Source: JBJXFK01 sp046155505
Lineage (GTDB): Bacteria > Planctomycetota > Phycisphaerae > UBA1845 > Fen-1342
Direction of reading: 5' to 3'
Length of the DNA stretch: 56,560 nt
Assembly: GCA_046155505.1 (NCBI GenBank)
Contig: JBJXFK010000241.1
Span: 1-56,560 of the forward strand
The notes below the pieces were generated by a model that ran no database searches, had not been told where the DNA came from, and saw only the letters and a program-made list of their open reading frames with translations. The first letter of the stretch is position 1. Every line of letters starts with the position of its first letter. Positions 24,167 through 32,494 of the stretch are shown here, in pieces. The position numbers were made by a program, and so were the translations under genes.

Positions 24167-26906
24167 CCGATCGAACAGACTGCTTATGCGGGAGTGCTAC
24201 GTCACCATGTCGCGCGACTTCGGCGGCCATTGCGATTCTCCGCACGACGCGCTCGGGTTTCAGCTGGACGATGAATCGTGGCTCTCGAAAGTCAGAACCG
24301 CGCAACGCGTTTCGGACGGACCGCGTTGGATCGGCCCTTACCTATTGCGCGAGTTGATCGGCCAGGGCGGACAGGGACTCGTCTATCGCGCCACACAGCC
24401 CGGTACCGGACGCGAGGTGGCGCTAAAACGCCTGAGCGCGGGCGTGTTCGCAACGCCAGAGATGCGGGCTCGATTCGAGCGCGAGGTCGAAGCCGCCGCC
24501 GCGCTCGACCATCCGTGTGTTGTCACGGTCTACGGCACCGAGACGATCGACGGGCAGCCGGTGCTGGTCATGCAGTGGATCGACGGGCTGCCGGTTGATC
24601 GATGGACGCATATCGGCGGCCCGAGGTCGCGCGACGACCGGCTAGCCCTCTTCGCACGAATCTGCGAAGCAATCCAGCACGCTCACCAGCGCGGCGTCAT
24701 TCACCGCGACCTGAAGCCGGCGAACATCCTTGTCGATGGTCTCGATCTTCCGCATGTGCTTGACTTTGGCCTTTCGAGAATGCTATCGAGCGACCAGCGC
24801 AACGCGTCGCTGACCGCTACCGGAATCGGAATGGGCACGCCCGCGTACGCCGCTCCCGAACAGTTGCTCGACGCGCGCGCCGCAGGTGATGTGCGGGCGG
24901 ACATCTACTCGCTGGGCGTAATCCTGTATCAACTGCTTACCGAGCGGACGCCCTACGAAGAGACGAGCACGCTGCGTGAACTGCTGGACGCGCACGAGCG
25001 CGACAGACCGCCGTCGCCGGCGCGCTTCGCGCCGATCGGTCAGGAGCTGAGCGCGATCGTACTTAAGGCGATCGCACGCGAGCCATCTAAGCGATACGCG
25101 TCCGTCGAAGCATTCTCCAACGATCTGGCGAGATACCGTGCGGGATCGCCCGTCTTGGCGGTGCGGCCGTCGCGCTGGTACTACACGCGAAAATTCGTGC
25201 GGCGGAACTTCGGCGCCGTAGCTCTGTCGGGGCTGATGCTGTCCATGCTCGTCGCTGCAGCGGTCATCAGCACGGCGATGTACTTCCAGGCCGATGCGGC
25301 ACGCGCACTTTCACAGGAGAATGAGACGCGGGCGGAGCGGGCGCTGGCGACAGCCGAGTCGTTCACGCGCCTGCTCCGCGGCACCTTTGCAGCGGCCGAT
25401 CGCGCGGAGCAGCGTGGCGACCCCGACGTGACCGTGCGTCAGGCGATGGACAACGTGGTTGCGGAGCTTCGCCGTGCTTCGGAGCAGTACGATCCCGACG
25501 CAGTCGCCGAGACGCTGACGACGATTGCTTCGGTTTACGTTGAGCTGGACGAGCACGCCCGCGCCGCCCCATTGCTAGATGAAGCGCTTTCGATTCGGCG
25601 CAAGACGACCGGAGAGTCGAGCGAGGCGTATGCGACCACGCTTCAGTGGGTCGCCGTGTGCGACCTTGACCGCGGCGAGATTGAGTCCGCGATCTCGAAA
25701 ACCGAGGTCGTGAAGCGCATTCGACACACATCGGGTGACACGCAGACGCGTGAGTATGCGTCGATCGTGCGCCAGCTTGGTTTGCTCTACAAGACCTCGG
25801 GCGATTTTGCCCGGGCCGAACAATTGTACCGAGAGGCGCTCGATGTTCAGCGGGCGGTGCTCGCGACCGGCGATGCGGATGTCGGCATCACGCTAACGAA
25901 TCTCTGTATTGTTGTTCGTGCATCGGGTCGATTGGAAGACGCGCTGGAACTGGCGAAGCAGGCGCATGCGTTCTACGAGCGGCATTTCCCCGCTGAACAT
26001 CCCGGGCGTGTCGAGGCGTTGCGTGCGCTCGCAATGGCGTACAAGGCCGTCAAGAACTGCGACCGTGCCATCGAACTGGGCCGGGCGGCGCTGACCGCGA
26101 CTGAGCGACTGCGCGGTAAGGACAATCGCGTGTACGCCGACTATGCCGGTTCGCTTGCGACCGCACTTGACGAGTGCGGACGGCAGGACGAAGCCGAGCC
26201 GCTCTATCGCGAAGCGCTCGCCATCTTCGAAGCTCGCAGCGTGCGCGATGATCTGAAACGGGCGACGGCGGCGAACAATCTCGGTGCGCTACTCTGCGCC
26301 AAGCGCGAGTATCAGCAGGCGATCGCTCGATTCGCGGAAGCGCTGGATGTCAGAGTCACCGTGCTCGGTTCCGAAAACGCCACGGTCGCCGAGTCACTAC
26401 ACAATATCGGCGCGACATGCCGTCTCGCAGGTGACCTGGGAAATGCCGCGGACTACTTGCGCCACGCGCTTGCCATGCGCAGGCAGTCGCTCGGCAATGC
26501 GCATCCGGCGACGGCGGGTTCTGTGTTCGGGCTTTCGCTGATCGAGGGCGATTGCGGATATTACGAGCAGGCCGAGTCGCTCTGTCGCGAGGCGCTCGCG
26601 ATGCGCCTGGCGAGCCTGCCGCGCGGCAGTTCGCTGATTTGCTCGGCCAGGCTCGCGCTGGCGAGCGTGCTAATTCGGCTTGGCGAATTCGGCGAAGCCG
26701 AGTGGCATTGTTTTTTGGCGTGGGACGAGGTGGACCCGGACGCGGCGAGCGCGGCGAAAGACCGCAGCCGAATCGCCGACAAGTTGGCGCAGGTGTACGA
26801 CTGGTGCGCGGATCGAACGAAAAGCGATCCGGAATCGGCTGCGGCGCTTCGCATTCAGGCTGAATCGTGGCGTACCCGCATCGAGACGCCGGTGCGCGGT
26901 CCTTGA
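24156..26906 (+). CDS. Ser/Thr protein kinase with TPR repeats, coupled to ECF sigma gene
   Basis: 916 aa if started at the ATG overlapping the sigma gene; ATGs at 24186 and 24207 are alternatives (GGAG before the last). The kinase domain spans about 60-330: IGQGGQGLVYRA loop, Lys91 in VALKRL, HRDLKPAN with Asp185, LDFGLSR with Asp203 and GTPAYAAPE. One transmembrane helix lies at about 350-372 (LSGLMLSMLVAAAVIST). Residues about 450-880 are TPR-like repeats (AEQLYREALDVQRAVL, AEPLYREALAIFEAR). All catalytic residues are present. The overlap with the sigma gene argues for one signalling unit. Confidence 0.93.
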   Translation: MPSSRSNRLLMRECYVTMSRDFGGHCDSPHDALGFQLDDESWLSKVRTAQRVSDGPRWIGPYLLRELIGQGGQGLVYRATQPGTGREVALKRLSAGVFATPEMRARFEREVEAAAALDHPCVVTVYGTETIDGQPVLVMQWIDGLPVDRWTHIGGPRSRDDRLALFARICEAIQHAHQRGVIHRDLKPANILVDGLDLPHVLDFGLSRMLSSDQRNASLTATGIGMGTPAYAAPEQLLDARAAGDVRADIYSLGVILYQLLTERTPYEETSTLRELLDAHERDRPPSPARFAPIGQELSAIVLKAIAREPSKRYASVEAFSNDLARYRAGSPVLAVRPSRWYYTRKFVRRNFGAVALSGLMLSMLVAAAVISTAMYFQADAARALSQENETRAERALATAESFTRLLRGTFAAADRAEQRGDPDVTVRQAMDNVVAELRRASEQYDPDAVAETLTTIASVYVELDEHARAAPLLDEALSIRRKTTGESSEAYATTLQWVAVCDLDRGEIESAISKTEVVKRIRHTSGDTQTREYASIVRQLGLLYKTSGDFARAEQLYREALDVQRAVLATGDADVGITLTNLCIVVRASGRLEDALELAKQAHAFYERHFPAEHPGRVEALRALAMAYKAVKNCDRAIELGRAALTATERLRGKDNRVYADYAGSLATALDECGRQDEAEPLYREALAIFEARSVRDDLKRATAANNLGALLCAKREYQQAIARFAEALDVRVTVLGSENATVAESLHNIGATCRLAGDLGNAADYLRHALAMRRQSLGNAHPATAGSVFGLSLIEGDCGYYEQAESLCREALAMRLASLPRGSSLICSARLALASVLIRLGEFGEAEWHCFLAWDEVDPDAASAAKDRSRIADKLAQVYDWCADRTKSDPESAAALRIQAESWRTRIETPVRGP

Positions 26907-26927
26907 GCGATTCGCGCATTTCACTCG

Positions 26928-27389
26928 CTATCGCTCGACGTGCGCCTTGAGTCCCTCGCCGAACAGGCGACGCCAGCCGTCGGCAGTGCAGGTCGATGCT
27001 TCTTCGGTGACAAGGCCGAACATGGCGTGCGAGATGCGCAGCAGCGTGTGCCTTGCGGCCGGCTCGACGGCGAATTGCATGAGAAACTGCGACGCACCCC
27101 ACGGCGGCGCGATGTGGCCGGCGAGGTGGATCGACTTGCCGGGGTCGATGGCGATGACATGTCCCCACAGCAGACCGCCATCGCCCGCATCTTCATACCA
27201 ACGGCCGCCGACGGTCGGTTCGAGCACGACGCGACGTGAGCCGGGGCTCATGCGAAAATCGGGCAGCCACCATGCATCCATTTCGGCGATGAGGGCCTTC
27301 CAGACGCGAGCGGGCGTGGCACGCATCTCGAATTCAAGTTCGTGTTGTGCGACGGTGGCGGCGGTGAGCGTTGTCTTCTTCGAGGCCAT
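26928..27389 (-). CDS. SRPBCC/AHSA1-domain protein
   Basis: 153 aa with GGAG before the ATG. It has the START/Bet v1-like SRPBCC pattern: HELEFEMRATPARVWKALI at the start, a central glycine-rich strand pair (VGGRWYEDAGDGGLLWGHVI) and a long C-terminal helix (DGWRRLFGEGLKAHVE). Such proteins bind hydrophobic ligands; activity is unknown. It starts 20 bases after the ArsR gene, the common ArsR-AHSA1 operon, so it should be controlled by that repressor. Confidence 0.88.
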   Translation of the reverse strand: MASKKTTLTAATVAQHELEFEMRATPARVWKALIAEMDAWWLPDFRMSPGSRRVVLEPTVGGRWYEDAGDGGLLWGHVIAIDPGKSIHLAGHIAPPWGASQFLMQFAVEPAARHTLLRISHAMFGLVTEEASTCTADGWRRLFGEGLKAHVER

Positions 27390-27408
27390 GTGAATTCTCC
27401 GCTGAGTC

Positions 27409-27765
27409 TCACTCAGTTAGCGGCTCGCCGTTTTCAGATTCGACGTGCGATTTCAGGCGCTGAAATGAATCCGTCAGGTGCTGGATGTGCTTGCTGACCC
27501 AACGGTCGCAGACGCGCTGGATCGGGGTCGGGTTGATGCGGTTCCAGCGCACGCGGCCCTCGCGGCGGACGACGATCAGGCCCGCGCGCTGGAGGATGCC
27601 GAGGTGTTTCATCGTCGCGGTACGACAAAGGCCGCCGCGAGCGGGCGGCTGGAAGTGTTCGCAGAGCTGGCCGGTCGTTCGCGGTCGGCGCGCGAGCAGG
27701 TCGAGCACGCGGCGTCGCGTCGGGTCGGCGAGAGCTTTCCAGATGGTGTCGGGCTTGCGGTTCAT
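27409..27765 (-). CDS. ArsR-family winged-helix repressor
   Basis: 118 aa from MNRKPDTIWK; an in-frame ATG at 27786 would add seven residues. The winged helix-turn-helix is clear: IWKALADPTRRRVLDLLAR, TGQLCEHF and RTATMKHLGILQRAGLIVVRR. This sub-type, paired with SRPBCC proteins, usually lacks metal-binding Cys motifs, and none is seen beyond two isolated Cys. A perfect 7-bp-arm palindrome directly abuts the start codon. Operon with the SRPBCC gene. Confidence 0.88.
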   Translation of the reverse strand: MNRKPDTIWKALADPTRRRVLDLLARRPRTTGQLCEHFQPPARGGLCRTATMKHLGILQRAGLIVVRREGRVRWNRINPTPIQRVCDRWVSKHIQHLTDSFQRLKSHVESENGEPLTE

Positions 27766-27766
27766 T

Positions 27767-27804
27767 ATGTCACTGAATGGTGACATGTTTTCGCGGCGTG
27801 TCAA
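27767..27804 (-). promoter_or_regulatory. Operator palindrome and -35 element of the ArsR gene
   Basis: ATGTCACTGAATGGTGACAT at 27767-27786 is a perfect 7-bp-arm palindrome with a 6-base centre. A perfect TTGACA (minus strand, 27799-27804) lies upstream, so the -10 region falls within the palindrome. The layout fits autorepression, possibly with a leaderless transcript starting close to the ATG at 27765. Confidence 0.65.
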
Positions 27805-27936
27805 TGGGGGGTTGCGAATTTCGCCGGCAAATGGCATCGCGCCGCGAAGGCCGTCGCGGCGGCACCCGGCCAGTGCCGTATTCGCATCGATGGTGTTTGG
27901 GTTCGGGCCGGCGTTGAGCGCCCGTTTTCGCGGCGT

Positions 27937-28578
27937 TTACTCAATTCCGATCAGCAGCCCTTCCCCGGCGGACGCGGTCGCGTCGAGGTCGCTGCGGAGT
28001 TGCTCAAAGTACATTTGGTACTCTTCGAGCAGATCGTCGCGATCTTCGTCCCAGATATTCGGGTACAGGTCATTTCGCTCGAACGCCGCGAGGTCGAATC
28101 GCCGGTCGAACTCGGCGTCGTCGATGCCGCGGAGAGCGTCGCGAAAGGCGACTACTTCCGGCGGCGACAGATAGCGGGCGGGGCCGTATCCGAGATCGTC
28201 GCCGACCTCTTCGCCGCCGGTGCACAACAGGCCGAGCGGCGGCGGGGCGTCATCAGCCTTGCCGCTGAACATGAAGTGCAGCGCGTGCCAGGATTTTTCG
28301 AGTTGGCCGCGGACGGCGTCGGGACGCAGTGGCGATTGCGCGGGACCATCGCCCGATCCCCCGTCATCGTCGTTGTCGCGCATCAGTCGCGGGAAAATCC
28401 CACCAAGGCCGACCGAGCCGAGTTGCTTGCGCAACGCTTCTTGAAAGCCCGCCGCCGCGGCGGCGGCCATTCCGCCGAGCGCGGTTTCGACCAGCAGCGA
28501 TGGTGCGAGGTTCGGGTCCGATCGAAGCTGGCCGATCGCCGAATGGGGAACCGAGACGTAGCAAAGTCGCATGCCCAT
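27937..28578 (-). CDS. DUF1877 family protein
   Basis: 213 aa; start at MGMRLCYVSV with GGAG 9 bases upstream. It has the DUF1877/YfbM pattern: LEKSWHALHFMFSG in the middle, GEEVGDDLGYGPARYLSPPE, then FDLAAFERNDLYPNIW. No biochemical function is established for the family that I know of. Compared with YfbM it carries an extra acidic, glycine-rich stretch (RDNDDDGGSGDG). Single gene, cytoplasmic. Confidence 0.85.
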   Translation of the reverse strand: MGMRLCYVSVPHSAIGQLRSDPNLAPSLLVETALGGMAAAAAAGFQEALRKQLGSVGLGGIFPRLMRDNDDDGGSGDGPAQSPLRPDAVRGQLEKSWHALHFMFSGKADDAPPPLGLLCTGGEEVGDDLGYGPARYLSPPEVVAFRDALRGIDDAEFDRRFDLAAFERNDLYPNIWDEDRDDLLEEYQMYFEQLRSDLDATASAGEGLLIGIE

Positions 28579-28863
28579 GATTGCGGGACTCCGTCGGCTG
28601 CCACTGGCGTCGCCCGTGAAGCGCCGGCCGATAAGCCGGTCCGCGCGGCGAGGTGCCCTTTCGCAGCGACACAACCATGCATTTTGTCACAAGTGTGTGG
28701 GGGCGAGTCTGCCTGATTTTTCGCAAGTTCCTTCGTCGAACGCCATGAAAATATGCGGGAGGTGGTGATAATTGTTCGTTACGGCACGGGTATGCCATAG
28801 ATAGGGTTGCGCTTGCTGCCGGTAACATCCACGTTGTGGCTTTGATCCGATTGGAGGTCCGTC

Positions 28864-29091
28864 ATGCGAACTTCACATTCCAAGTTTTGGGTTGCTTGCA
28901 AGATTCTGGCGTCCGTGTGGTTCGCGAACGCCACCGCGACGGCGGAGATTCGCACCTGGGTCAACCCGGGAGATGGCGTCTGGGGAGAGCCGACGAATTG
29001 GTCCGGCGGAGTCGTGCCGGGCGAAGCGGATACGGCAGTCATTGCCGGAAACGTGACGGTGACGCTGCGGACGTCGCACATCGCGGTGTGA
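28864..29091 (+). pseudogene. Truncated exported protein (autotransporter/PEP-CTERM-like N-terminus)
   Basis: 75 aa. Signal peptide (ILASVWFANATATA) followed by EIRTWVNPGDGVWGEPTNW, SGGVVPGEADTAVIAGN and VTVTL. This is the opening of large beta-helix/passenger proteins of planctomycetes, which normally run for hundreds of residues. Here it stops after RTSHIAV, and the following 490 bases are repeat modules. GGAGG lies before the ATG. Probably a remnant cut by repeat insertion or deletion. Confidence 0.65.
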
Positions 29092-29579
29092 AGCGGCAGG
29101 CATGGAGCAACGCGGCCCTCTGCAGTTCTTCGGCGGCGACGCCACCACATCGCGTTGTGGAGCAGCCGCCCACGGCTGCGATTTTGGGGAATGAGAGCGC
29201 GCGGATTACGGCAGCCCAACGCAGTACCGTTCCGTTCGACGTGACTTCTTGCGACGCGAGTTGCACCTCTCGTTCGCACTCGGGCCTCGCATTGCTCGCT
29301 GCGTTCGCCGCGCTCACTGGCCTTTGCGTTCGGATGGGCGAGGCGAAATCAGTGGCGGTGTCTTCGTAAGAAACAGCGGAGGGCTGCTGTTCTCCGTGGA
29401 CGCAGTTGTCAAGAAAATCCGCGGGGGGCCGCGGTGCTCCAGAAGAAACCGCCGGGGGCCGCGGTGCTTCATTCAAGAGCGCAGCCGAGGGCGGCTGCTC
29501 TACAAAGCCCTACCTCACGCCGTATTGCGTGCTTTGCCGGCTCTGTTACACTTGTCCGGGCGTTGGCCCCGGAGCTGTC
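29092..29579. repeat. Repeat-rich intergenic region
   Basis: No gene is supported here. Repeat words: TTGTGGAGCAGCCGCCCACG (29155 on), which is the inverse of CGCAGCCGAGGGCGGCTGCT at 29480-29506 and 6655-6680; and two direct copies of GGGGGCCGCGGTGCT at about 29424-29440 and 29454-29468. The part at 29190-29370 is unassigned. Confidence 0.7.
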
Positions 29580-30350
29580 ATGCAGGCCGTCGCGATCCTC
29601 CCCGCCCGCTTTGCTTCCACCCGTTTCCCGGGCAAGCCCCTGCTTCGACAGACCGGTAAGTACCTGATCCAGCACGTTTACGAGCGCGTCCTCGCCGCCA
29701 AGCGGATCGACCTCTGCCTCGTCGCCACCGACGATCAACGAATCTTCGACGCCGTCCAGTCCTTTGGCGGCGGCGCGGTGATGACCCGTGCCGACCACCC
29801 CAGCGGCACCGACCGCATCGCCGAGGTCGTCAAAGGCCTGCGCGAACCGTGCGACCTTGTGCTCAATGTGCAGGGCGATGAGCCGGAAATCGAGCCGGCG
29901 TATCTCGATCGCTTGGTCAGCCGCATGGCCGAAGACCCGGCGTGCGAGGCTGGCACGCTGGCCTGCCCATTCGCGGCGGACTGCGACCCGCGAGACCCGA
30001 ATTGCGTGAAGGTTGTGAAGAATCGGTCAGGAAAAGCGCTGTATTTTTCGCGTTCGCTGATACCATACCCACGGGACAACCCGACGGACGTTGTCCCGAC
30101 CGACTACTTATTGCACCTCGGCGTCTACGCGTATCGCCGGGATTTTCTTCTGAAATTTGCAGCACTCCCGCCGAGCCGCCTCGAGCAGATCGAAAAGCTC
30201 GAGCAATTGCGCGTGCTGGAGTGCGGCTATAGCATGGCGGTGGAGGTCGTCGAACGGGCCAGCCCGGGCGTCGACACGCCAGCGGATTATGAACGATTCG
30301 TGGAGCGTTGGAGGACGAGTGAGAAGTGCAAAGTTCAAAGTGCAAAGTGA
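29580..30350 (+). CDS. kdsB: 3-deoxy-manno-octulosonate cytidylyltransferase
   Basis: 256 aa; GGAG precedes the ATG. It activates KDO with CTP to CMP-KDO for lipopolysaccharide core synthesis. Motifs: ILPARFASTRFPGKPL (nucleotide-binding loop), VATDDQRI, DHPSGTDRIAE, LNVQGDEPEI and the C-terminal LEQIEKLEQLRVLE. The last residues (SEKCKVQSAK) and the stop are encoded by tandem-word repeat DNA, so the native C-terminus may have been slightly altered. pyrG follows at 183 bases and would supply its CTP. Confidence 0.96.
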   Translation: MQAVAILPARFASTRFPGKPLLRQTGKYLIQHVYERVLAAKRIDLCLVATDDQRIFDAVQSFGGGAVMTRADHPSGTDRIAEVVKGLREPCDLVLNVQGDEPEIEPAYLDRLVSRMAEDPACEAGTLACPFAADCDPRDPNCVKVVKNRSGKALYFSRSLIPYPRDNPTDVVPTDYLLHLGVYAYRRDFLLKFAALPPSRLEQIEKLEQLRVLECGYSMAVEVVERASPGVDTPADYERFVERWRTSEKCKVQSAK

Positions 30351-30447
30351 TAAGGGTTCAGGGTTTAGGGTTCAGTACGAAGCGAAGACAAGACGACTCG
30401 CCCGCATTTCACTTTGAATTTTGAACTTTTCACTCTGCACTTCGCAC
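30324..30447. repeat. Tandem-word inverted repeat (AAGTGCAAAGT type)
   Basis: The left arm 30324-30350 is AAGTGCAAAGTTCAAAGTGC and so on, overlapping the kdsB 3' end. The middle 30353-30375 repeats GGGTTCAGGGTTTAGGGTTC. The right arm 30407-30447 is the complement (CACTTTGAATTTTGAACTTT, CACTCTGCACTT). It can fold into a long imperfect hairpin between kdsB and pyrG. Confidence 0.75.
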
Positions 30448-30532
30448 GGGCGACGCGGGAGAGGGAAGCGGCAGTGTGCGGCATTGGAGGCCGCCGCTTG
30501 AGGAGGTTCGGACTTGCGGAAGGTCGAAGGTC

Positions 30533-32347
30533 ATGGATAGCGAAGCGTTATTGCGAGCGATTCGCGACAACTCGGTCGATACCGAGTTCTACATGCCGAT
30601 GCCGGCCGGCTACAAAGTCGGCCAGACCAAGTACGTCGTGGTCATGGGCACCGTGATGAGCGGCCTCGGCAAGGGCATTTTCAGCTCTTCGCTGGCCAAG
30701 TGCCTGCAAGACAAGGGCCTCACTGTCGCCCCGATCAAACTCGAAGGCTATCTCAATATCGACTCGGGCACGCTGAACCCCTATCGCCACGGCGAAGTAT
30801 TCGTGCTCGACGACGGCACCGAATGCGACATGGACCTGGGCACCTATGAGCGCGCCCTCGACATGAACGTCACCCGTCTCAACTTCTGCACGAGCGGACA
30901 GATCTATCGCCGCGTGCTCGAACGCGAACGCACCGGCGGCTATCTCGGCCGCGATGTACAGATGATCCCGCATGTGACCGGCGAGGTGAAAAATCGCCTG
31001 CGCGAGCTGGCGATCGCCACACGCGCCGACGTGATCTTTGTCGAAATCGGCGGCACGGTCGGCGACGTTGAAAATGCATATTACATCGAGGCCATGCGAC
31101 AGCTCGCGTTCGAAGAAGGCGGCAACGGCGTCTGCTTCGTCGCGCTGACATATGTGATGGAGCCGCCCAGCCTCGGCGAGCAGAAGAGCAAAGCGGCCCA
31201 GCTTGGCATCCGCAAGCTGATGGAAAACGGCATTCAGCCGCACATCATTGCGTGTCGCGCGCAGAACCCGGTCGTCCAGAAGGTGCGCGAGAAGATCGCG
31301 CTCTTCTCGAATGTGCTGTCGACGCGCGTCTTCAGCATGCACGATCACGAGAGCGTCTATCTGATTCCCGACATGCTGCGCGGCGCGGGCGTCGACAAGG
31401 CCGTGACCGACATTCTGGGTCTGGACGAAAAGAGCGACGAGGTCGCCGAGCGTGCCGCCCGCGAAGCGTGGACCGGCTATGTCTCGCGCCTGCGCAAGAC
31501 GACGCGGCAGATCAGCATCGGTATCACGGGTAAGTACACGTCGGTGCGCGATGCGTATGCGAGCATTATCAAGGCGTTTGAGCACGCGGGCGTGAAGCTC
31601 GGCTGCAAGGTACAGCTTCATTGGATCGATACGACCGAGATCGACGACAGCAACGTCGCCGAGAAGCTCGCCGGCATGCACGGCATCGTCGTGCCCGGTG
31701 CGTTCGGCACGCGCGGGGCCGAGGGCAAGATCTCCTGCCTGAAATACGCCCGGCTGAACAAGCTGCCGTGTCTGGGCATCTGTTACGGCTTTCAGATGGC
31801 GGTGGTCGAGTTCGCCCGCAACGTGTGCGGCATGGACGACGCCAACTCGACCGAGATCGACAACGAGTGCCGCTTCCCGATCATCGATGTGCTGCCCGAG
31901 CAGAAGAAGATCGAGGGACTCGGCGCTTCGATGCGCCTCGGCGGGTTCGACGTGATCGTGCGACCCGGCACGCTGCACGCGCAGATGTTTGGGCAACGCA
32001 CGCGCATGCGTTTCCGCCACCGCTATGAGGTCAATCCGCGCTACATTCAGCAGATCGAGCAGGCGGGCATGATCTTCGCCGGCCACGCGCCGCGCAGCGA
32101 ATTGATGAACCTGCTCGAATTGCCGCAGGATATGCATCCGTATTTCGTCGGCACGCAGGCGCACCCGGAACTCAGCAGCCGTCCGCTGCGCCCCAACCCG
32201 TACTTTGTCGGGCTGGTTCACGCCGGCCTGCGGCGGGCATACGCCGACTTTTGCGAGCCGCTGGTGTTCGATCACGCCGGCGAATCGGACGCCGACGGCG
32301 AGGCGGGGTTTGTGAGCGGGTTTGTGAGCCACGGGCGCGAGGCGTAG
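30533..32347 (+). CDS. pyrG: CTP synthase, divergent type
   Basis: 604 aa, slightly longer than the usual 535-560. It converts UTP to CTP with glutamine and ATP. The N-terminal synthetase keeps the P-loop (GLGKGI), HGEVFVLDDG and EIGGTVGDVE, but where most bacteria have KLDPYINVDPGTM it has KLEGYLNIDSGTL, and VMGTVMSGLGKG replaces the usual VTGGVVSSLGKG. The C-terminal class I glutaminase has VPGAFGTRG, nucleophile Cys in LGICYGFQ, and His/Glu in GTQAHPEL. So it appears active but belongs to a separate sequence clade. A tail of about 45 residues is unassigned. Confidence 0.94.
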   Translation: MDSEALLRAIRDNSVDTEFYMPMPAGYKVGQTKYVVVMGTVMSGLGKGIFSSSLAKCLQDKGLTVAPIKLEGYLNIDSGTLNPYRHGEVFVLDDGTECDMDLGTYERALDMNVTRLNFCTSGQIYRRVLERERTGGYLGRDVQMIPHVTGEVKNRLRELAIATRADVIFVEIGGTVGDVENAYYIEAMRQLAFEEGGNGVCFVALTYVMEPPSLGEQKSKAAQLGIRKLMENGIQPHIIACRAQNPVVQKVREKIALFSNVLSTRVFSMHDHESVYLIPDMLRGAGVDKAVTDILGLDEKSDEVAERAAREAWTGYVSRLRKTTRQISIGITGKYTSVRDAYASIIKAFEHAGVKLGCKVQLHWIDTTEIDDSNVAEKLAGMHGIVVPGAFGTRGAEGKISCLKYARLNKLPCLGICYGFQMAVVEFARNVCGMDDANSTEIDNECRFPIIDVLPEQKKIEGLGASMRLGGFDVIVRPGTLHAQMFGQRTRMRFRHRYEVNPRYIQQIEQAGMIFAGHAPRSELMNLLELPQDMHPYFVGTQAHPELSSRPLRPNPYFVGLVHAGLRRAYADFCEPLVFDHAGESDADGEAGFVSGFVSHGREA

Positions 32348-32494
32348 CGCAGCCACATCTTTCATCGCAATTTCGACCGTGCCGCGCCGCGCGGAATGAA
32401 GCTTGCCTCTCCACGGACCGATACAACATCGGCAGCGCGCGCCGCCTCGTGCAGGCTTTGCGCGTTGCCGATCGGTTTCCGTGGAGGAACCCGC

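Noticed and set aside
28779..29279. 166-codon minus-strand open frame over the truncated exported gene
   Set aside because: Runs through repeat modules and antisense to a clear signal-peptide sequence.
30353..30375. Telomere-like GGGTTTAGGGTTCAG words
   Set aside because: Only about three imperfect words inside a bacterial intergenic repeat; no chromosome end context.
30548..32365. 605-codon open frame antisense to pyrG
   Set aside because: Mirror of a clearly conserved enzyme with no motif of its own.
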